64,000 bases of DNA from an uncultured Verrucomicrobiae bacterium (GTDB taxonomy: Bacteria > Verrucomicrobiota > Verrucomicrobiia > Limisphaerales > UBA1100): the NCBI GenBank assembly GCA_937775205.1, contig CALKBX010000001.1, positions 1-64,000 of the forward strand, given 5' to 3'. The position numbers were made by a program, and so were the translations under genes. The notes beneath the pieces were generated by a model, which saw only the letters and a program-made list of their open reading frames with translations, was not told the DNA's origin and did no database searches. Each line of letters begins with the position of its first letter. Position 1 is the first letter of the stretch. This document shows positions 25,267 to 36,706 of this stretch, one piece after another.

Positions 25267-26525
25267 TAGGCGGTTGCCTCCATGTTGAGTTCTGCTTTGT
25301 TTACGGAAATTTCCACCAGTGAGGGCAGCACTTTGTTGCGGGAAATCAATGCCCCCATCATTCCCGTGCCCAATGCCAGTGCACCGCACACTACATGCAA
25401 CGTGGCGATGTCCGCCGGTTTATATTTCAAAACAGTCAACGCCCCCAAAGTGGCTTGCACCAGAATCAACCCCAGCCAACCCAACGACAAGCGGCTCAAG
25501 ACGTGCGCCGCCCCGAGTTTTCGATGGGCCAAAATCACCGTGCCCAGCACCATTCCCAAAATCAAAACCGCCATCACGCGGTGAATCATGTGCATCGAAA
25601 TATGCTGTTTTGAAATGGGATTGCCGGTGGAAAGGAAAACAGCCGGATTGCCTTGGGTGTCGTAAATACGATTGTCCGCGTGCAGTGAAGTTTGTAGTGC
25701 GGTGCGGCTGGCATTATAGCTGGCGATGGACGCCGCATCGGTGGCCGGCCACCATTGGCCGTGGGCCTTGGGGAAATCCCACACCGGCAGACCCGCGTGT
25801 TGATGCCGCATAGTGGCGCCGATGATGAGTTGTAAAAAAATCAGAAGGGTGGCGTAAAAGAAATGTGAACGCACCACGCGCGGCACCAATTCCTTGTGGG
25901 ATGCGGCCGCGCGAATCCGTTTCCACCAGCGGCTGTTGAACAACGCGAGACTGGCGAGCACCAGCAAAAACACCTGCGCCAAGGTGCCGTGGAAAATCCC
26001 GATTTGATCCGCGAGTTGGGTGACGCGCAGTCCGCCCAAAACCCCCTGCACAATCACAAGGCTATACGCCAGCATACCCCACCAGCGCAAGGCGCGCCGG
26101 TCTTTGCAAATCATATAAATTGAAACTGCCGCCACCATCGCCGCCAGAAAAGCCATTCCCACAAACATGATTTGTGCGCGCACCCCCATCAAGCTGAGCG
26201 TTATGATGATGCCGCCCAAGGCAAAGGCGCGAGCGCGGCCGGTGCTTTCGCGCACCCAAAGCCATCCCGCCAAGGCGGCAGTGAGCAATCCCACCAGCGA
26301 TGCCATCAGCCGATGCGAGTGTTCTTCAAAAATTCCGAACTTGCCCAGCCATTGGTCGAGCGGAAAGAGGAACATATTGTAGCCAAAACTCGTGGGCCAA
26401 TCCGGCACCGCCAAGCCCGCCTCGCGACTGGTCACCAAGCCGCCCAAACCGATGAGGATGAGCGTGCAAAGCACAGCAAAAATCGCCAAACGATGCAGCC
26501 AAGAATTGTGTTTTTCGGTAGCCAT
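25266..26525 (-). CDS. ctaA: Haem A synthase (COX15/CtaA family)
   Basis: A 419-residue protein with about eight transmembrane helices. The four expected histidine motifs are seen: EEHSHRLMASLVG near residue 67, FHGTLAQVF near 180, MIHRVMAVLILG near 310 and LHVVCGALALG near 375, together with GGLVTSREAGLAVPDWP near residue 28. It hydroxylates haem O to haem A. An extra loop (about residues 240-300) separates its halves. As first gene of the cluster it carries the operon's upstream region. Confidence 0.94.
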   Translation of the reverse strand: MATEKHNSWLHRLAIFAVLCTLILIGLGGLVTSREAGLAVPDWPTSFGYNMFLFPLDQWLGKFGIFEEHSHRLMASLVGLLTAALAGWLWVRESTGRARAFALGGIIITLSLMGVRAQIMFVGMAFLAAMVAAVSIYMICKDRRALRWWGMLAYSLVIVQGVLGGLRVTQLADQIGIFHGTLAQVFLLVLASLALFNSRWWKRIRAAASHKELVPRVVRSHFFYATLLIFLQLIIGATMRHQHAGLPVWDFPKAHGQWWPATDAASIASYNASRTALQTSLHADNRIYDTQGNPAVFLSTGNPISKQHISMHMIHRVMAVLILGMVLGTVILAHRKLGAAHVLSRLSLGWLGLILVQATLGALTVLKYKPADIATLHVVCGALALGTGMMGALISRNKVLPSLVEISVNKAELNMEATA

Positions 26526-26638
26526 TAGCAGAAAGTGAAAAGGAAACGCGCCGGATTAGTGGTTGGGAACCCCGGAAACGCTGACCTCACTCCCTTCGGG
26601 CGGGAAACTATCACCGGCCCGAGGCAGGCGCAAGCCCT

Positions 26639-26656
26639 TTGTGAATTGTTTCACAA
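26639..26656. promoter_or_regulatory. Palindromic TTGTGAA-N4-TTCACAA site (CRP/FNR-type dyad)
   Basis: The symmetric sequence contains TGTGA-N6-TCACA (26640-26644 and 26651-26655), a perfect match to the CRP-family core. It lies in the 172-base gap between ctaA (start 26525) and ribH (stop 26698), about 115 bases upstream of the ctaA start, so it would control the oxidase operon. Whether a CRP/FNR-family regulator binds it is unknown. Confidence 0.5.
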
Positions 26657-26697
26657 GGAAATTTTTCGTGTTAAAACAGTCTCAAAAACGCCTGTTT

Positions 26698-27156
26698 TTA
26701 GGCAATCTCGGCCATTAATTGGGACATCGCCAAAGCGGTGTGAGCGGCTTCCGTGCCGCGATTGGTCTTCGGCTTGAGGCAACGGGCCTTGGCTTGGGTT
26801 TTGTTTTCCAGCAATAGCACTTCGTGGACTATCGGGATTCCTGTCTCCAACGCCAAAGTCGCGAGCTGTTGGGTCACTGTTTGTCCCACATGTTCGGCGT
26901 GCATCGTTTGACCTCGCAAAATGACGCCGAGGCAAATCACCACTGCAGGCCGCAGTCGTTTACGGCGTGCTAAGGCGGCGGCGGCCACGGGGATTTCGAA
27001 TGCGCCGGGTACTCGAATTAATTCCACTTCGCCCGTCAACACTTCCAGCGCGCCTTCGATCATGCCGTCCACATACTCCGCATTGTACGTCGAAGCCACG
27101 ATGGCGATGCGGACGTTTTGCTTTCCGAGTGATTTGTGTTGGGTGGATTTCAGCAT
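26698..27156 (-). CDS. ribH: 6,7-dimethyl-8-ribityllumazine synthase
   Basis: Starting at ATG 27156, the 152-residue protein matches lumazine synthase: VASTYNAEYVDGMIEGAL near residue 21, VPGAFEIPVAAA near 49, GVILRGQTMHAEHV around 77 with the catalytic His, and the C-terminal NRGTEAAHTALAM. It condenses ribityl-uracil and dihydroxybutanone phosphate in riboflavin synthesis. The frame open further upstream is antisense noise inside ribBA. It sits 2 bases after ribBA and is its operon partner. Confidence 0.96.
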   Translation of the reverse strand: MLKSTQHKSLGKQNVRIAIVASTYNAEYVDGMIEGALEVLTGEVELIRVPGAFEIPVAAAALARRKRLRPAVVICLGVILRGQTMHAEHVGQTVTQQLATLALETGIPIVHEVLLLENKTQAKARCLKPKTNRGTEAAHTALAMSQLMAEIA

Positions 27157-27158
27157 CG

Positions 27159-28397
27159 TTAAATTTTGTGGCCCATTTTGTCTCGCTTGGTGGCGAGGTA
27201 TTTTTTGTTGTGCTTGTTGGGCGGCACGCAGATGGGAAGTTGTTCCACGATGTCGAGCCCGTAGCCTTCGAGGCCCACAACTTTTTTGGGATTGTTGGTG
27301 AGCAAGCGAATGTGCTTCACGCCGAGATCCACCAAAATCTGTGCGCCCAATCCGTATTCGCGCAGATCCATCGCGTAGCCGAGTTGTTGGTTGGCCTCCA
27401 CAGTGTCCAATCCTTTTTCCTGTAATTTGTACGCATGCATTTTCGGCGCGAGCCCGATGCCGCGACCTTCCTGCCGCATGTACACAATCACGCCCGCGCC
27501 AGCATCGGCGACTTGCTGCATCGCGTGGTCGAGCTGCGAACCGCAATCGCAGCGCAAGCTGCCGAACACATCGCCAGTGAGGCATTCGCTGTGGACGCGG
27601 ACCATGACGTTTTTGACAGATTCCACATCGCCCATGACGAGTGCCAAATGATGTTGATCATCTAGCGCGTTGCGGTACAGATGGAGTTTGAAATCGCCAA
27701 ATTCCGTGGGCATGTTGACGACCTCCACTTTCTCGACCAGTTTTTCCCGCTGGCGGCGATGTTTAATGAGAGCCTCGATGCTGCAAATTTTGAGTGAGTG
27801 TTTTTTGGCAAATCGCTTGAGCTGCGGCAATCGCGCCATCGTGCCGTCGTCATTCATAATTTCGCAGATGACGCCGATGGGGCGGCATTCGGCGAGCTTT
27901 GCGAGGTCCACAGCCGCCTCGGTGTGACCGGCGCGCTGGAGTACGCCGCCGGGACAGGCGCGCAGTGGGAAAATGTGGCCGGGCTGCACAAGCGACTCGA
28001 TCATCGCGGTGGGATCGGCCATCACTTGAATGGTGCGGGCGCGGTCTTTGGCGCTGATGCCGGTGGTGATGCCGGTGGCGGCATCGACACTAATCTGGAA
28101 ATCGGTTTTGAAAGTTTCTTGATTGTTGGGCACCATCCGCTCGATGCCGAGCTGGCGAAGGCGGTCGCCGGAGGTGGGCGCGCAAATGAGGCCGCGGCCG
28201 TGTTTGGCCATAAAGTTAATGGACTTCGCCGTAGCGTGCTCACCGGCCATGATGAGGTCACCTTCGTTTTCGCGATCTTCGTCGTCCACGACGATGACCA
28301 TCTTGCCGCGGCGAATGTCAGCGATGACCGATTCTATGGAATCGAAAGGCGACTTGGGCGCCCGTTTCTTTTTTGCAGTGGTTTTCTTTGTGGGCAT
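27159..28397 (-). CDS. ribBA: Bifunctional DHBP synthase / GTP cyclohydrolase II
   Basis: A 412-residue fusion. The N-terminal half (about residues 20-215) is 3,4-dihydroxy-2-butanone-4-phosphate synthase, with VIVVDDEDRENEGDL and a HTEAAVDLAKLA motif. The C-terminal half is GTP cyclohydrolase II, with the zinc motif CLTGDVFGSLRCDCG near residue 260, QEGRGIG and the AYKLQEKGLDTVEAN segment. Together they make the two starting branches of riboflavin synthesis. A Lys/Arg-rich N-terminal extension (PTKKTTAKKKRAPK) is unusual. One base separates it from alaS. Confidence 0.96.
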   Translation of the reverse strand: MPTKKTTAKKKRAPKSPFDSIESVIADIRRGKMVIVVDDEDRENEGDLIMAGEHATAKSINFMAKHGRGLICAPTSGDRLRQLGIERMVPNNQETFKTDFQISVDAATGITTGISAKDRARTIQVMADPTAMIESLVQPGHIFPLRACPGGVLQRAGHTEAAVDLAKLAECRPIGVICEIMNDDGTMARLPQLKRFAKKHSLKICSIEALIKHRRQREKLVEKVEVVNMPTEFGDFKLHLYRNALDDQHHLALVMGDVESVKNVMVRVHSECLTGDVFGSLRCDCGSQLDHAMQQVADAGAGVIVYMRQEGRGIGLAPKMHAYKLQEKGLDTVEANQQLGYAMDLREYGLGAQILVDLGVKHIRLLTNNPKKVVGLEGYGLDIVEQLPICVPPNKHNKKYLATKRDKMGHKI

Positions 28398-28398
28398 T

Positions 28399-31097
<2,699 letters not shown>

Positions 31098-31098
<1 letters not shown>

Positions 31099-33407
31099 CA
31101 CTGGGCGGGGACGCGGTTGATGGTGTGGAAAAGTTCCTGTTTCAAAACAGTACCGTCGGCCGCCTTGATGTTGAAGCGAATGCGCGATTGCATCACGGGT
31201 TTGAGCCCGGCGATTTCGATGAAGACGGTTTTCTTGTCGGCGGAAAGTTTGATGGCCTTGATGGCAATGACGTCGCCGCCGAATTCGCCTTGTTTTTTGT
31301 CGCCCACCACTTTGGCGGGATTCTTGATGGAATACATTTTGGAACCGTAGTTTTTTGTCCACTGATAGTTCCATTGGTCGATGGCCCAGTTTTGGTCATC
31401 GACGGCCGATACTGCCTCGAGCGGATTGGTGAAAGTTATGGCGAGGCTGGTTTTTTGAACCTTGATGGCGGTGGGCATGTGAACCGGTTTGCCGGTGTAA
31501 CGCACGCGATGGAAAGCACCGAAGCGCGCGCCATTGCTTTGCCAGACGCGCAAGCCAACCACGTAAAGTTGGCCATCACGGTTATTGAAGCGGCCGCGCA
31601 TGATGCCCGAATCAAAGCGCAAAGGAAACCGCACCGCGCCGCCCTGCCATTGGCCGTTGATTTCCTCTTTCATCACTTTGAAAAGACTGCTCTTTCCGTA
31701 GGAGAGATGGAGCAAGTCGCCTTTGAACGGCCCCCACTTGTCGCTGGTAACCCAAACTTGGCCGCCGCTGGAGTTATCCATTTGATGCGGCAGCCACAGA
31801 AGCGGTTTGTCGTAATCGGTGGGCACTTGTTTGCGATGGGCGGTGTAGACGTGGCCGTAAAACCCGCCCGGCTTCACGAGGTTAACGCGCGAGGCGGGCA
31901 CCCAATTGCCCTCGTTATCTGCGCTCGTGAGCTCGCCGTTGGGGCCCACGCTCATCCCGTTAGGCGCGCGATGGCCCGTGGCGACGACTTCGAGTTGGCT
32001 GCCGTCTTTACTGACTTTTACGAGGCAACCGTGATGCGGCACGGTGGCTTGGCGGAGATTGCCGCCTTTGATGAAATAAAAGTTGCCCGCCGGGTCGGTG
32101 CTGAGGTTCAAGCAATACTCGTGGTAATGGTTGCTGATGGAAATGTCGTTGTTGAAGTTCTCATAAAAATCCGCTTCGCCGTCCTTATTGAAATCGTGAA
32201 AACGTGTGATTTGGTCGCGACCGAGAACGTAAATTTGTTCATCCACAATCTTGAGGCCGAGTGGCTGAAAGAGGCCCGTGGCGTAGCGCCTCCATTTCAG
32301 TTCCTTAAGGCTCTCGTCAATGCCGCTGACAATCCACACATCGCCTGTCACTGAACACATAGCCGCCGTGGTGCCGTCCTTGAAAAAATCGAAACCGCTG
32401 CAGCGAATCCAGGATTTCCACGGGTTTTGCTCGGGCACGGTGATGGTGTCCACCACATACGCGCCCGGTGCCAGCCCTAGTCGACCGCGCGTGGTGACGG
32501 GTTTGTTCCACTTCGCCTTGCCGCCCTTGGTGAGGTCGCTGAGCGCGCGCATTTTGCGTTTGGCGGTTGGAAATTGAATCAGTTTTTTCACTTCCGCTTT
32601 GGGCCCGCTCCAAGTGCCGATGATAAATTGGCTGGTCGGTTGCAGTGATTTCACCTCGGCGACAATGCGGCCGTTTTGGATTTTCAATTCCACGCCCGTG
32701 CCCATCACAGCCGCGCCGGTCACCACGCCGTCCTTTTCCAACGTAGCCACGTTGCCATCCACTTTGCCCTGCGCACCCGCCACTTCGCAAACCAGCAAAC
32801 TCATCGGGCTTTTGGCGGGGCTGCGGGTAATTTCAAATTGGCGCGTAAAAATTCCGTTCGCGAAGCCGGGGCATTCCAACACACCCGAGGCGCCCACGGA
32901 ATATGAAAGCACCACGTGATCGCCGTGCGTGTAATGCCCGCGCCACTTCGCCCATTCACGCGGGAGCGGCCCCATCGAGTACACGTCATTGCCTTTAAGA
33001 ATGGGTGGGGTCGGCTCAACCCATTCGCCCTTGGGGCCAGCCCAACCCGGGACCATTGGCGTCCGGAAGGCCAGCGTGCCGATAATATTCGGCACGCCTT
33101 CCAAGCCATCGCGTCCGCTGGGGAGCTTGAGAAAACCGCCCGTCCAGCTTGCGGCCATTCTTAGGCGCTCGGTGTCGAAACACACCGAGGCGTTGGGGCC
33201 GAGCTTGATGTTGAGGCCCTTGAGCGCGGGCCGCCAGAGTTTGCCGTTGAGTTTCGTTTCCAGCCCGTAAGCCTGAAAGGGGCCGATGTCCATGTCGTCC
33301 CATTTGGTGCGCTTCTGCGCCGGTTTCTTCTGCTTGTTTTGGGCAGTGGAAAGCGTGGGCAATGTGAGCGCCCAAGTCAGTGCCAGCAAAAAACTCCAAA
33401 ATCGCAT
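31098..33407 (-). CDS. Exported propeller protein, DUF6797-like (PVC heme-binding/NHL group)
   Basis: I prefer the ATG at 33407: an AAGGA at 33414-33418 abuts the first ATG (33413) but is 6 bases from the second. Its signal peptide (MRFWSFLLALTWALTLPTLSTA) ends near residue 22. The first 300 residues are a beta-rich domain (WDDMDIGPFQAYGL, GVLECPGFANGIFTRQFEI) of the DUF6797 kind, and the rest is an NHL/glucose-dehydrogenase-like six-bladed propeller (VYVLGRDQITRFHDFNKDGEADFYENF, PNGMSVGPNGELTSADNEGNWVPASR). Such proteins are abundant in Planctomycetota and Verrucomicrobiota, of unknown role. No CxxCH haem motif is present. It precedes alaS, which is unusual. Confidence 0.75.
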
Positions 33408-33495
33408 CGCCATTCCTTGCCAAATTTGTGGGCAAATGGCGATAAAATAGTGCCGTCTTGCCTGTTCCCCCGCCCTTCGGTACAACTGGCCGCCC

Positions 33496-34389
33496 TTGAG
33501 TAAACAGTTCTACATCACTACCGCCATCGATTACGTGAATGGCCAACCGCACCTCGGGCACGCCTACGAGAAACTTATTACCGATGTCATCGCACGCGCC
33601 CGCCGGTGCCTGGGCGAGGAGGTGTTTTACCTCACCGGCCTTGATGAGCACGGCCAGAAAGTTCAGCAAGCCGCCGAGGCCGCCGGCAAGGAAGCGCAAA
33701 CTTACACCGACGAACTGGCTGGCGACTGGCTGGCCTTCGTCAAAAAACTGGGCATCTCAAACAACGACTTCGTGCGCACCACCGATGTCCGCCACCAAGA
33801 AGTCGTCTGCGAAATCCTCCAACAGCTTTATGATGCCGGCGAATTTTATCAGGACGAGTACGTCGGTTTTTATTCCGCCAAACAGGAAAGTTTTCTCACC
33901 GAAAAAGACCGCGACGCCAACGGAAACTTTGATCCCCTCTACGGCGAGGTACAGGAACTGCGCGAGAAGAACTACTACTTCAAGCTCGGCCAGCATCAGC
34001 AATGGCTCATTGATTACATTGAAGCCAACCCCGAATTTGTCGCGCCCGACAATCGCCGCAACGAGGTGCTCGGCTTCCTCAAAAACGAACACCCTCGAGG
34101 ACCTCTGCATCAGCCGCCCCAAAGAACGCCTCGACATGGGGCATCCCCCTGCCCTTCGATCCCGACTACGTCACCTACGTGTGGTTCGATGCGCTCACCA
34201 ATTACCTCAGCATCCCGCGCGCGCGCGGCGAGGAAGCCGAGCTTTGGCCCGCCGACATTCACGTCATCGGCAAAGACATCCTCAAGTTCCACGCCGTCTA
34301 CTGGCCCATCATGCTCAAAGCTGCTGGCCTCGCCCTACCCAAACAAGTGCTCGTCCACGGTTGGTGGCAAAAGGATAATCAAAAGATGA
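33496..34389 (+). CDS. metG: Methionine-tRNA ligase, N-terminal part of a frameshifted gene
   Basis: Starts with TTG 33496 (M-S-K-Q-F-Y). The first 197 residues (to 34086) are genuine: the HIGH-type motif GQPHLGHAY near residue 15, then FYLTGLDEHGQKVQQAAE and TTDVRH. After K-N (34086) the frame loses sense; the gene continues LEDLCISRPKERLD in the next frame (34088-34135) and DWGIPLPFDP in a third frame from 34137. The last roughly 100 residues of this frame are therefore not real sequence. The two single-base insertions are at 34087 and 34136. See the next entry. Confidence 0.9.
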   Translation: MSKQFYITTAIDYVNGQPHLGHAYEKLITDVIARARRCLGEEVFYLTGLDEHGQKVQQAAEAAGKEAQTYTDELAGDWLAFVKKLGISNNDFVRTTDVRHQEVVCEILQQLYDAGEFYQDEYVGFYSAKQESFLTEKDRDANGNFDPLYGEVQELREKNYYFKLGQHQQWLIDYIEANPEFVAPDNRRNEVLGFLKNEHPRGPLHQPPQRTPRHGASPCPSIPTTSPTCGSMRSPITSASRARAARKPSFGPPTFTSSAKTSSSSTPSTGPSCSKLLASPYPNKCSSTVGGKRIIKR

Positions 34390-35006
34390 GCAAAAGCATC
34401 GGTAATGTCGTCGATCCCATCACCGTCATCGACGATTGGGGATTGGATGCCTTCCGTTATTACGTCGTGCGCGAACTCGCCATTGGCCCCGATGGAAACT
34501 GGACCGACGAAAGCTTTGCCAACCGCTACCACGCCGAGCTGGCCAACGGCCTCGGCAACCTCGTCAACCGCTCCCTCTCTATGCTCACCCGCTACCGCGA
34601 AGGCATCGTGCCACCGCAACACGATGAGCTTGCCGCCGAAGCCATTGCCGTCCGCAACAAGTTGGTGAGCGAGCTGAAATCCAACGAACTGCAGGCGGGG
34701 TTAATGACCATTTGGAGTTTCATTGCACGAATGAACCAGTACGTCGACGAAACCGCCCCCTTCAAATTGGCCAAAGACCCTGAACAGACCGACCGCCTGG
34801 GTGAGGTGCTATACAATCTGGCCGAGGGGTGTCGCTTGCTGGCCATTTGGTTGCAGCCTTACCTTCCCACGACCAGCCAGCGAATCATGGAGCAACTGGG
34901 TCTTCCGACTGATTTGGCAAACATTGCCGAGGAGGATTGGGGCGGGTTAAACGCAACCCACAAGACAAACCCGCCCGAGGCACTTTTTCCACGGCGGGAT
35001 AAGTAG
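34137..35006 (+). CDS. metG: Methionine-tRNA ligase, C-terminal part (after two frameshifts)
   Basis: The frame from 34137 reads WGIPLPFDPDYVTYVWFDAL, then the KMSKS-loop signature NQKMSKSIGNVVDPI near the middle and the anticodon-binding helices to the stop at 35006. It lacks a start codon of its own in register (ATG appears only at 34179), so it depends on both frameshifts being corrected. The reconstructed protein has about 502 residues and is the short MetRS form without a C-terminal EMAP domain. MetG is normally essential and single-copy, so the frameshifts are probably errors in the sequence, or else a second copy exists elsewhere. Confidence 0.9.
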   Translation, partial: WGIPLPFDPDYVTYVWFDALTNYLSIPRARGEEAELWPADIHVIGKDILKFHAVYWPIMLKAAGLALPKQVLVHGWWQKDNQKMSKSIGNVVDPITVIDDWGLDAFRYYVVRELAIGPDGNWTDESFANRYHAELANGLGNLVNRSLSMLTRYREGIVPPQHDELAAEAIAVRNKLVSELKSNELQAGLMTIWSFIARMNQYVDETAPFKLAKDPEQTDRLGEVLYNLAEGCRLLAIWLQPYLPTTSQRIMEQLGLPTDLANIAEEDWGGLNATHKTNPPEALFPRRDK

Positions 35007-35007
35007 C

Positions 35008-35121
35008 ATGCCTAGACTTTATTGGGACCTGCGAGAACTAGAAGAAATTGCTAAAATCTTTGATGAGAAACAAAAAGAGATTTTCAAGAAGTACGACTTA
35101 CTCAAGGCTTTGAACGACTAG
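35008..35121 (+). CDS. Small ORF, 37 residues, directly after metG
   Basis: ATG at 35008 is 1 base after the metG stop. The predicted peptide is amphipathic and charged (RELEEIAKIFDEKQKEIFKK), with lower GC than metG. It could be a coupled small protein or a chance frame; no ribosome site stands out and I recognise no family. It is read in the same direction as metG and stops 6 bases before the convergent sulfatase gene end. Confidence 0.35.
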   Translation: MPRLYWDLRELEEIAKIFDEKQKEIFKKYDLLKALND

Positions 35122-35127
35122 GCCTGC

Positions 35128-36429
35128 CTATTTCGCATCCCATGCCCCATCAATAAGCTTGCGCAACAGAGCCACTTTCTGAGTGTTTGCCTTGGCTAGA
35201 TTCCTTGTTTCAAAGGGATCCTTGGCCAAATGATACAGTTCAATCTCTCCAGTTCCACGAGCTCCCTTGGCAGCCCGAGTCGTGACATTCTCTTTATGCG
35301 GAAGAATGAGTTTCCAGCCATCCTGAATCCCCCACCGGAAAGTAAGGTTTTTGGCAGGATCATGCGTATCCACGGCGTTGTGCAGAAAGATTTCGCCGTA
35401 CAGGAATTTGCGTGCTTCAACGGCCTTGGCGTCCAGCAGATTCAGACCACGCATGGCGGCGGTGGGTTTCATGCCGAGCGCGTGCAGCACGGTGGGCACC
35501 ATATCGATACTGGAAACGGGCGTGGCGGACACGGCTGGCTTAACCGTGCCTGGCCAACGCACCATGATGGGGGTACGTGTGCCGCCGTCATACTGGCTGC
35601 GCTTACTCTTGAGGTCATAGCCGCGCTGCTTGGGGTTCTGAATCCAGCCATTGTCTGTCACGTAGATAATGATCGTATCCTTGCCGAGTCCGTTCTTGTC
35701 GATATGACCGACAAGATCACCCACGGTTTCATCGAACCATTCCACCATTGCGTAGTAGCGTGCGATGTGCGGTGAATCCACCTTGGCCATATATTTGTCA
35801 AATAGCCGCTTGGGCGGCGTGTGCGGTGTGTGCGGCAAGAAAGGCGCGTACCAGATGAAGAATGGTTTATCCCCTGCTTCCTCAATGAAATCGTAAATAG
35901 GCTTGAGCCCGTCGCGGCCAATGCGCAGACCGACGTCGCCGTGACGGCCGCCGCGCTTGGGATCGCCGTGGGTCATGCCGTGGGTAAAGCCACCGCGCTT
36001 GTAATTGCCCTGCCACCATTTGCCGCTTTGATGGCTAACATAGCCCTTCTCTTTCAGGATTCGCGGCAAAGAGGGAACCCTATCAATCAACGAAACCTGT
36101 TCCTGAAACCGCTTGGCATATTCCGGTGATCGTTTGCCTTGTGGTGGAATGGGAGGTTCATTGCCGGTGATCTTGCTTTGATGCGGATAGAGTCCGGTGA
36201 TCATCGTTGCCAGCGATGGGCAACAAAGGCTGCTGGGCACATAGCCGTGCGTGAAGGTGAGGCTTTGTGAGGCCAAGCGGTCAATATGGGGTGTCTGGAT
36301 GACCTTGTGGCCCATGAAGCTGTAATCGGTCCAAGTTTGGTCATCGGAAAGGATGAACACAATGTTAGGCGGTTTGGCGGCAGCAATCAGCGGAAGGAAA
36401 ACGGCAAGCAGAAAAAGTACACGTTGCAT
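35128..36429 (-). CDS. Sulfatase-family protein with atypical active-site motif
   Basis: From ATG 36429 the protein has about 433 residues with a signal peptide ending near IAAA-KPP. Sulfatase landmarks are present: PNIVFILSDDQTWTDYS, PSSLCCPSLATMITGLYPHQ, GKWWQGNY, and YVTDNGWIQNP. In C-C-P-S-L-A the Arg of the C-x-P-x-R formylglycine motif is Leu. That motif is the signal for the activating enzyme and the Arg also sits in the active site, so this member may not be matured in the normal way. Some planctomycete and verrucomicrobial sulfatase-like proteins seem to share it (from memory). It is the only sulfatase outside the island. Confidence 0.85.
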   Translation of the reverse strand: MQRVLFLLAVFLPLIAAAKPPNIVFILSDDQTWTDYSFMGHKVIQTPHIDRLASQSLTFTHGYVPSSLCCPSLATMITGLYPHQSKITGNEPPIPPQGKRSPEYAKRFQEQVSLIDRVPSLPRILKEKGYVSHQSGKWWQGNYKRGGFTHGMTHGDPKRGGRHGDVGLRIGRDGLKPIYDFIEEAGDKPFFIWYAPFLPHTPHTPPKRLFDKYMAKVDSPHIARYYAMVEWFDETVGDLVGHIDKNGLGKDTIIIYVTDNGWIQNPKQRGYDLKSKRSQYDGGTRTPIMVRWPGTVKPAVSATPVSSIDMVPTVLHALGMKPTAAMRGLNLLDAKAVEARKFLYGEIFLHNAVDTHDPAKNLTFRWGIQDGWKLILPHKENVTTRAAKGARGTGEIELYHLAKDPFETRNLAKANTQKVALLRKLIDGAWDAK

Positions 36430-36474
36430 GCGCCGAAGGTGCAACAACTTTTGTGTTGAGGCAAGCAATACCAC

Positions 36475-36503
36475 TTGAGAAATGACCATGCTTGAGCTAT
36501 GTT
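36475..36503 (+). promoter_or_regulatory. Candidate sigma-70-type promoter upstream of the 6S-like RNA
   Basis: TTGAGA (36475-36480) and TATGTT (36498-36503) are 17 bases apart. A start 7-8 bases later falls at about 36510, just before the first base of the RNA's closing stem (36515). It points away from the sulfatase gene, whose start is at 36429. Confidence 0.5.
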
Positions 36504-36510
36504 TGTTTTA

Positions 36511-36686
36511 CCCGCTCGGGCCGCGCAACATTAATCGCCCCGGAAGGTAATCAAAATAAAATGGGGCCTTGCCTTCGGTGCTGGCCGTCAGGCCTTGACT
36601 GGAAGTCTTAAGGCATCGATTGGGCCCCACCTAGGAATCATCGTTCCTTGGGCCAGTTTGCGCGGTTTGAGTTGGGTATTTTTTTT
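36511..36686 (+). ncRNA. ssrS: Structured RNA, candidate 6S RNA (SsrS)
   Basis: About 170 bases between divergent genes, on the strand of rarA. A closing stem of 14 consecutive pairs joins 36515-36528 to 36658-36671 (three G-U). Inside, TGGGGCC (36562-36568) pairs with GGCCCCA (36623-36629), and TGCCTT (36570-36575) with AAGGCA (36610-36615), capping a long rod with a GGCC-GTCA-GGCC tip. On the 3' side an extra hairpin forms from CCTAGGAA/TTCCTTGG. A run of eight T (36679-36686) follows. A long closing stem, large internal bubble and 3' side hairpin are the shape of 6S RNA, and 6S often lies beside rarA and next to the folate cyclo-ligase gene. There is no protein-coding frame here. Confidence 0.6.
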
Positions 36687-36706
36687 GCCTGTGTAACCAT
36701 CAGCGC

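Noticed and set aside
26657-26700. AAAACAG/CTGTTTT inverted repeat after ribH as a terminator
   Set aside because: AT-rich stem with a 12-base loop; too weak to list as a terminator.
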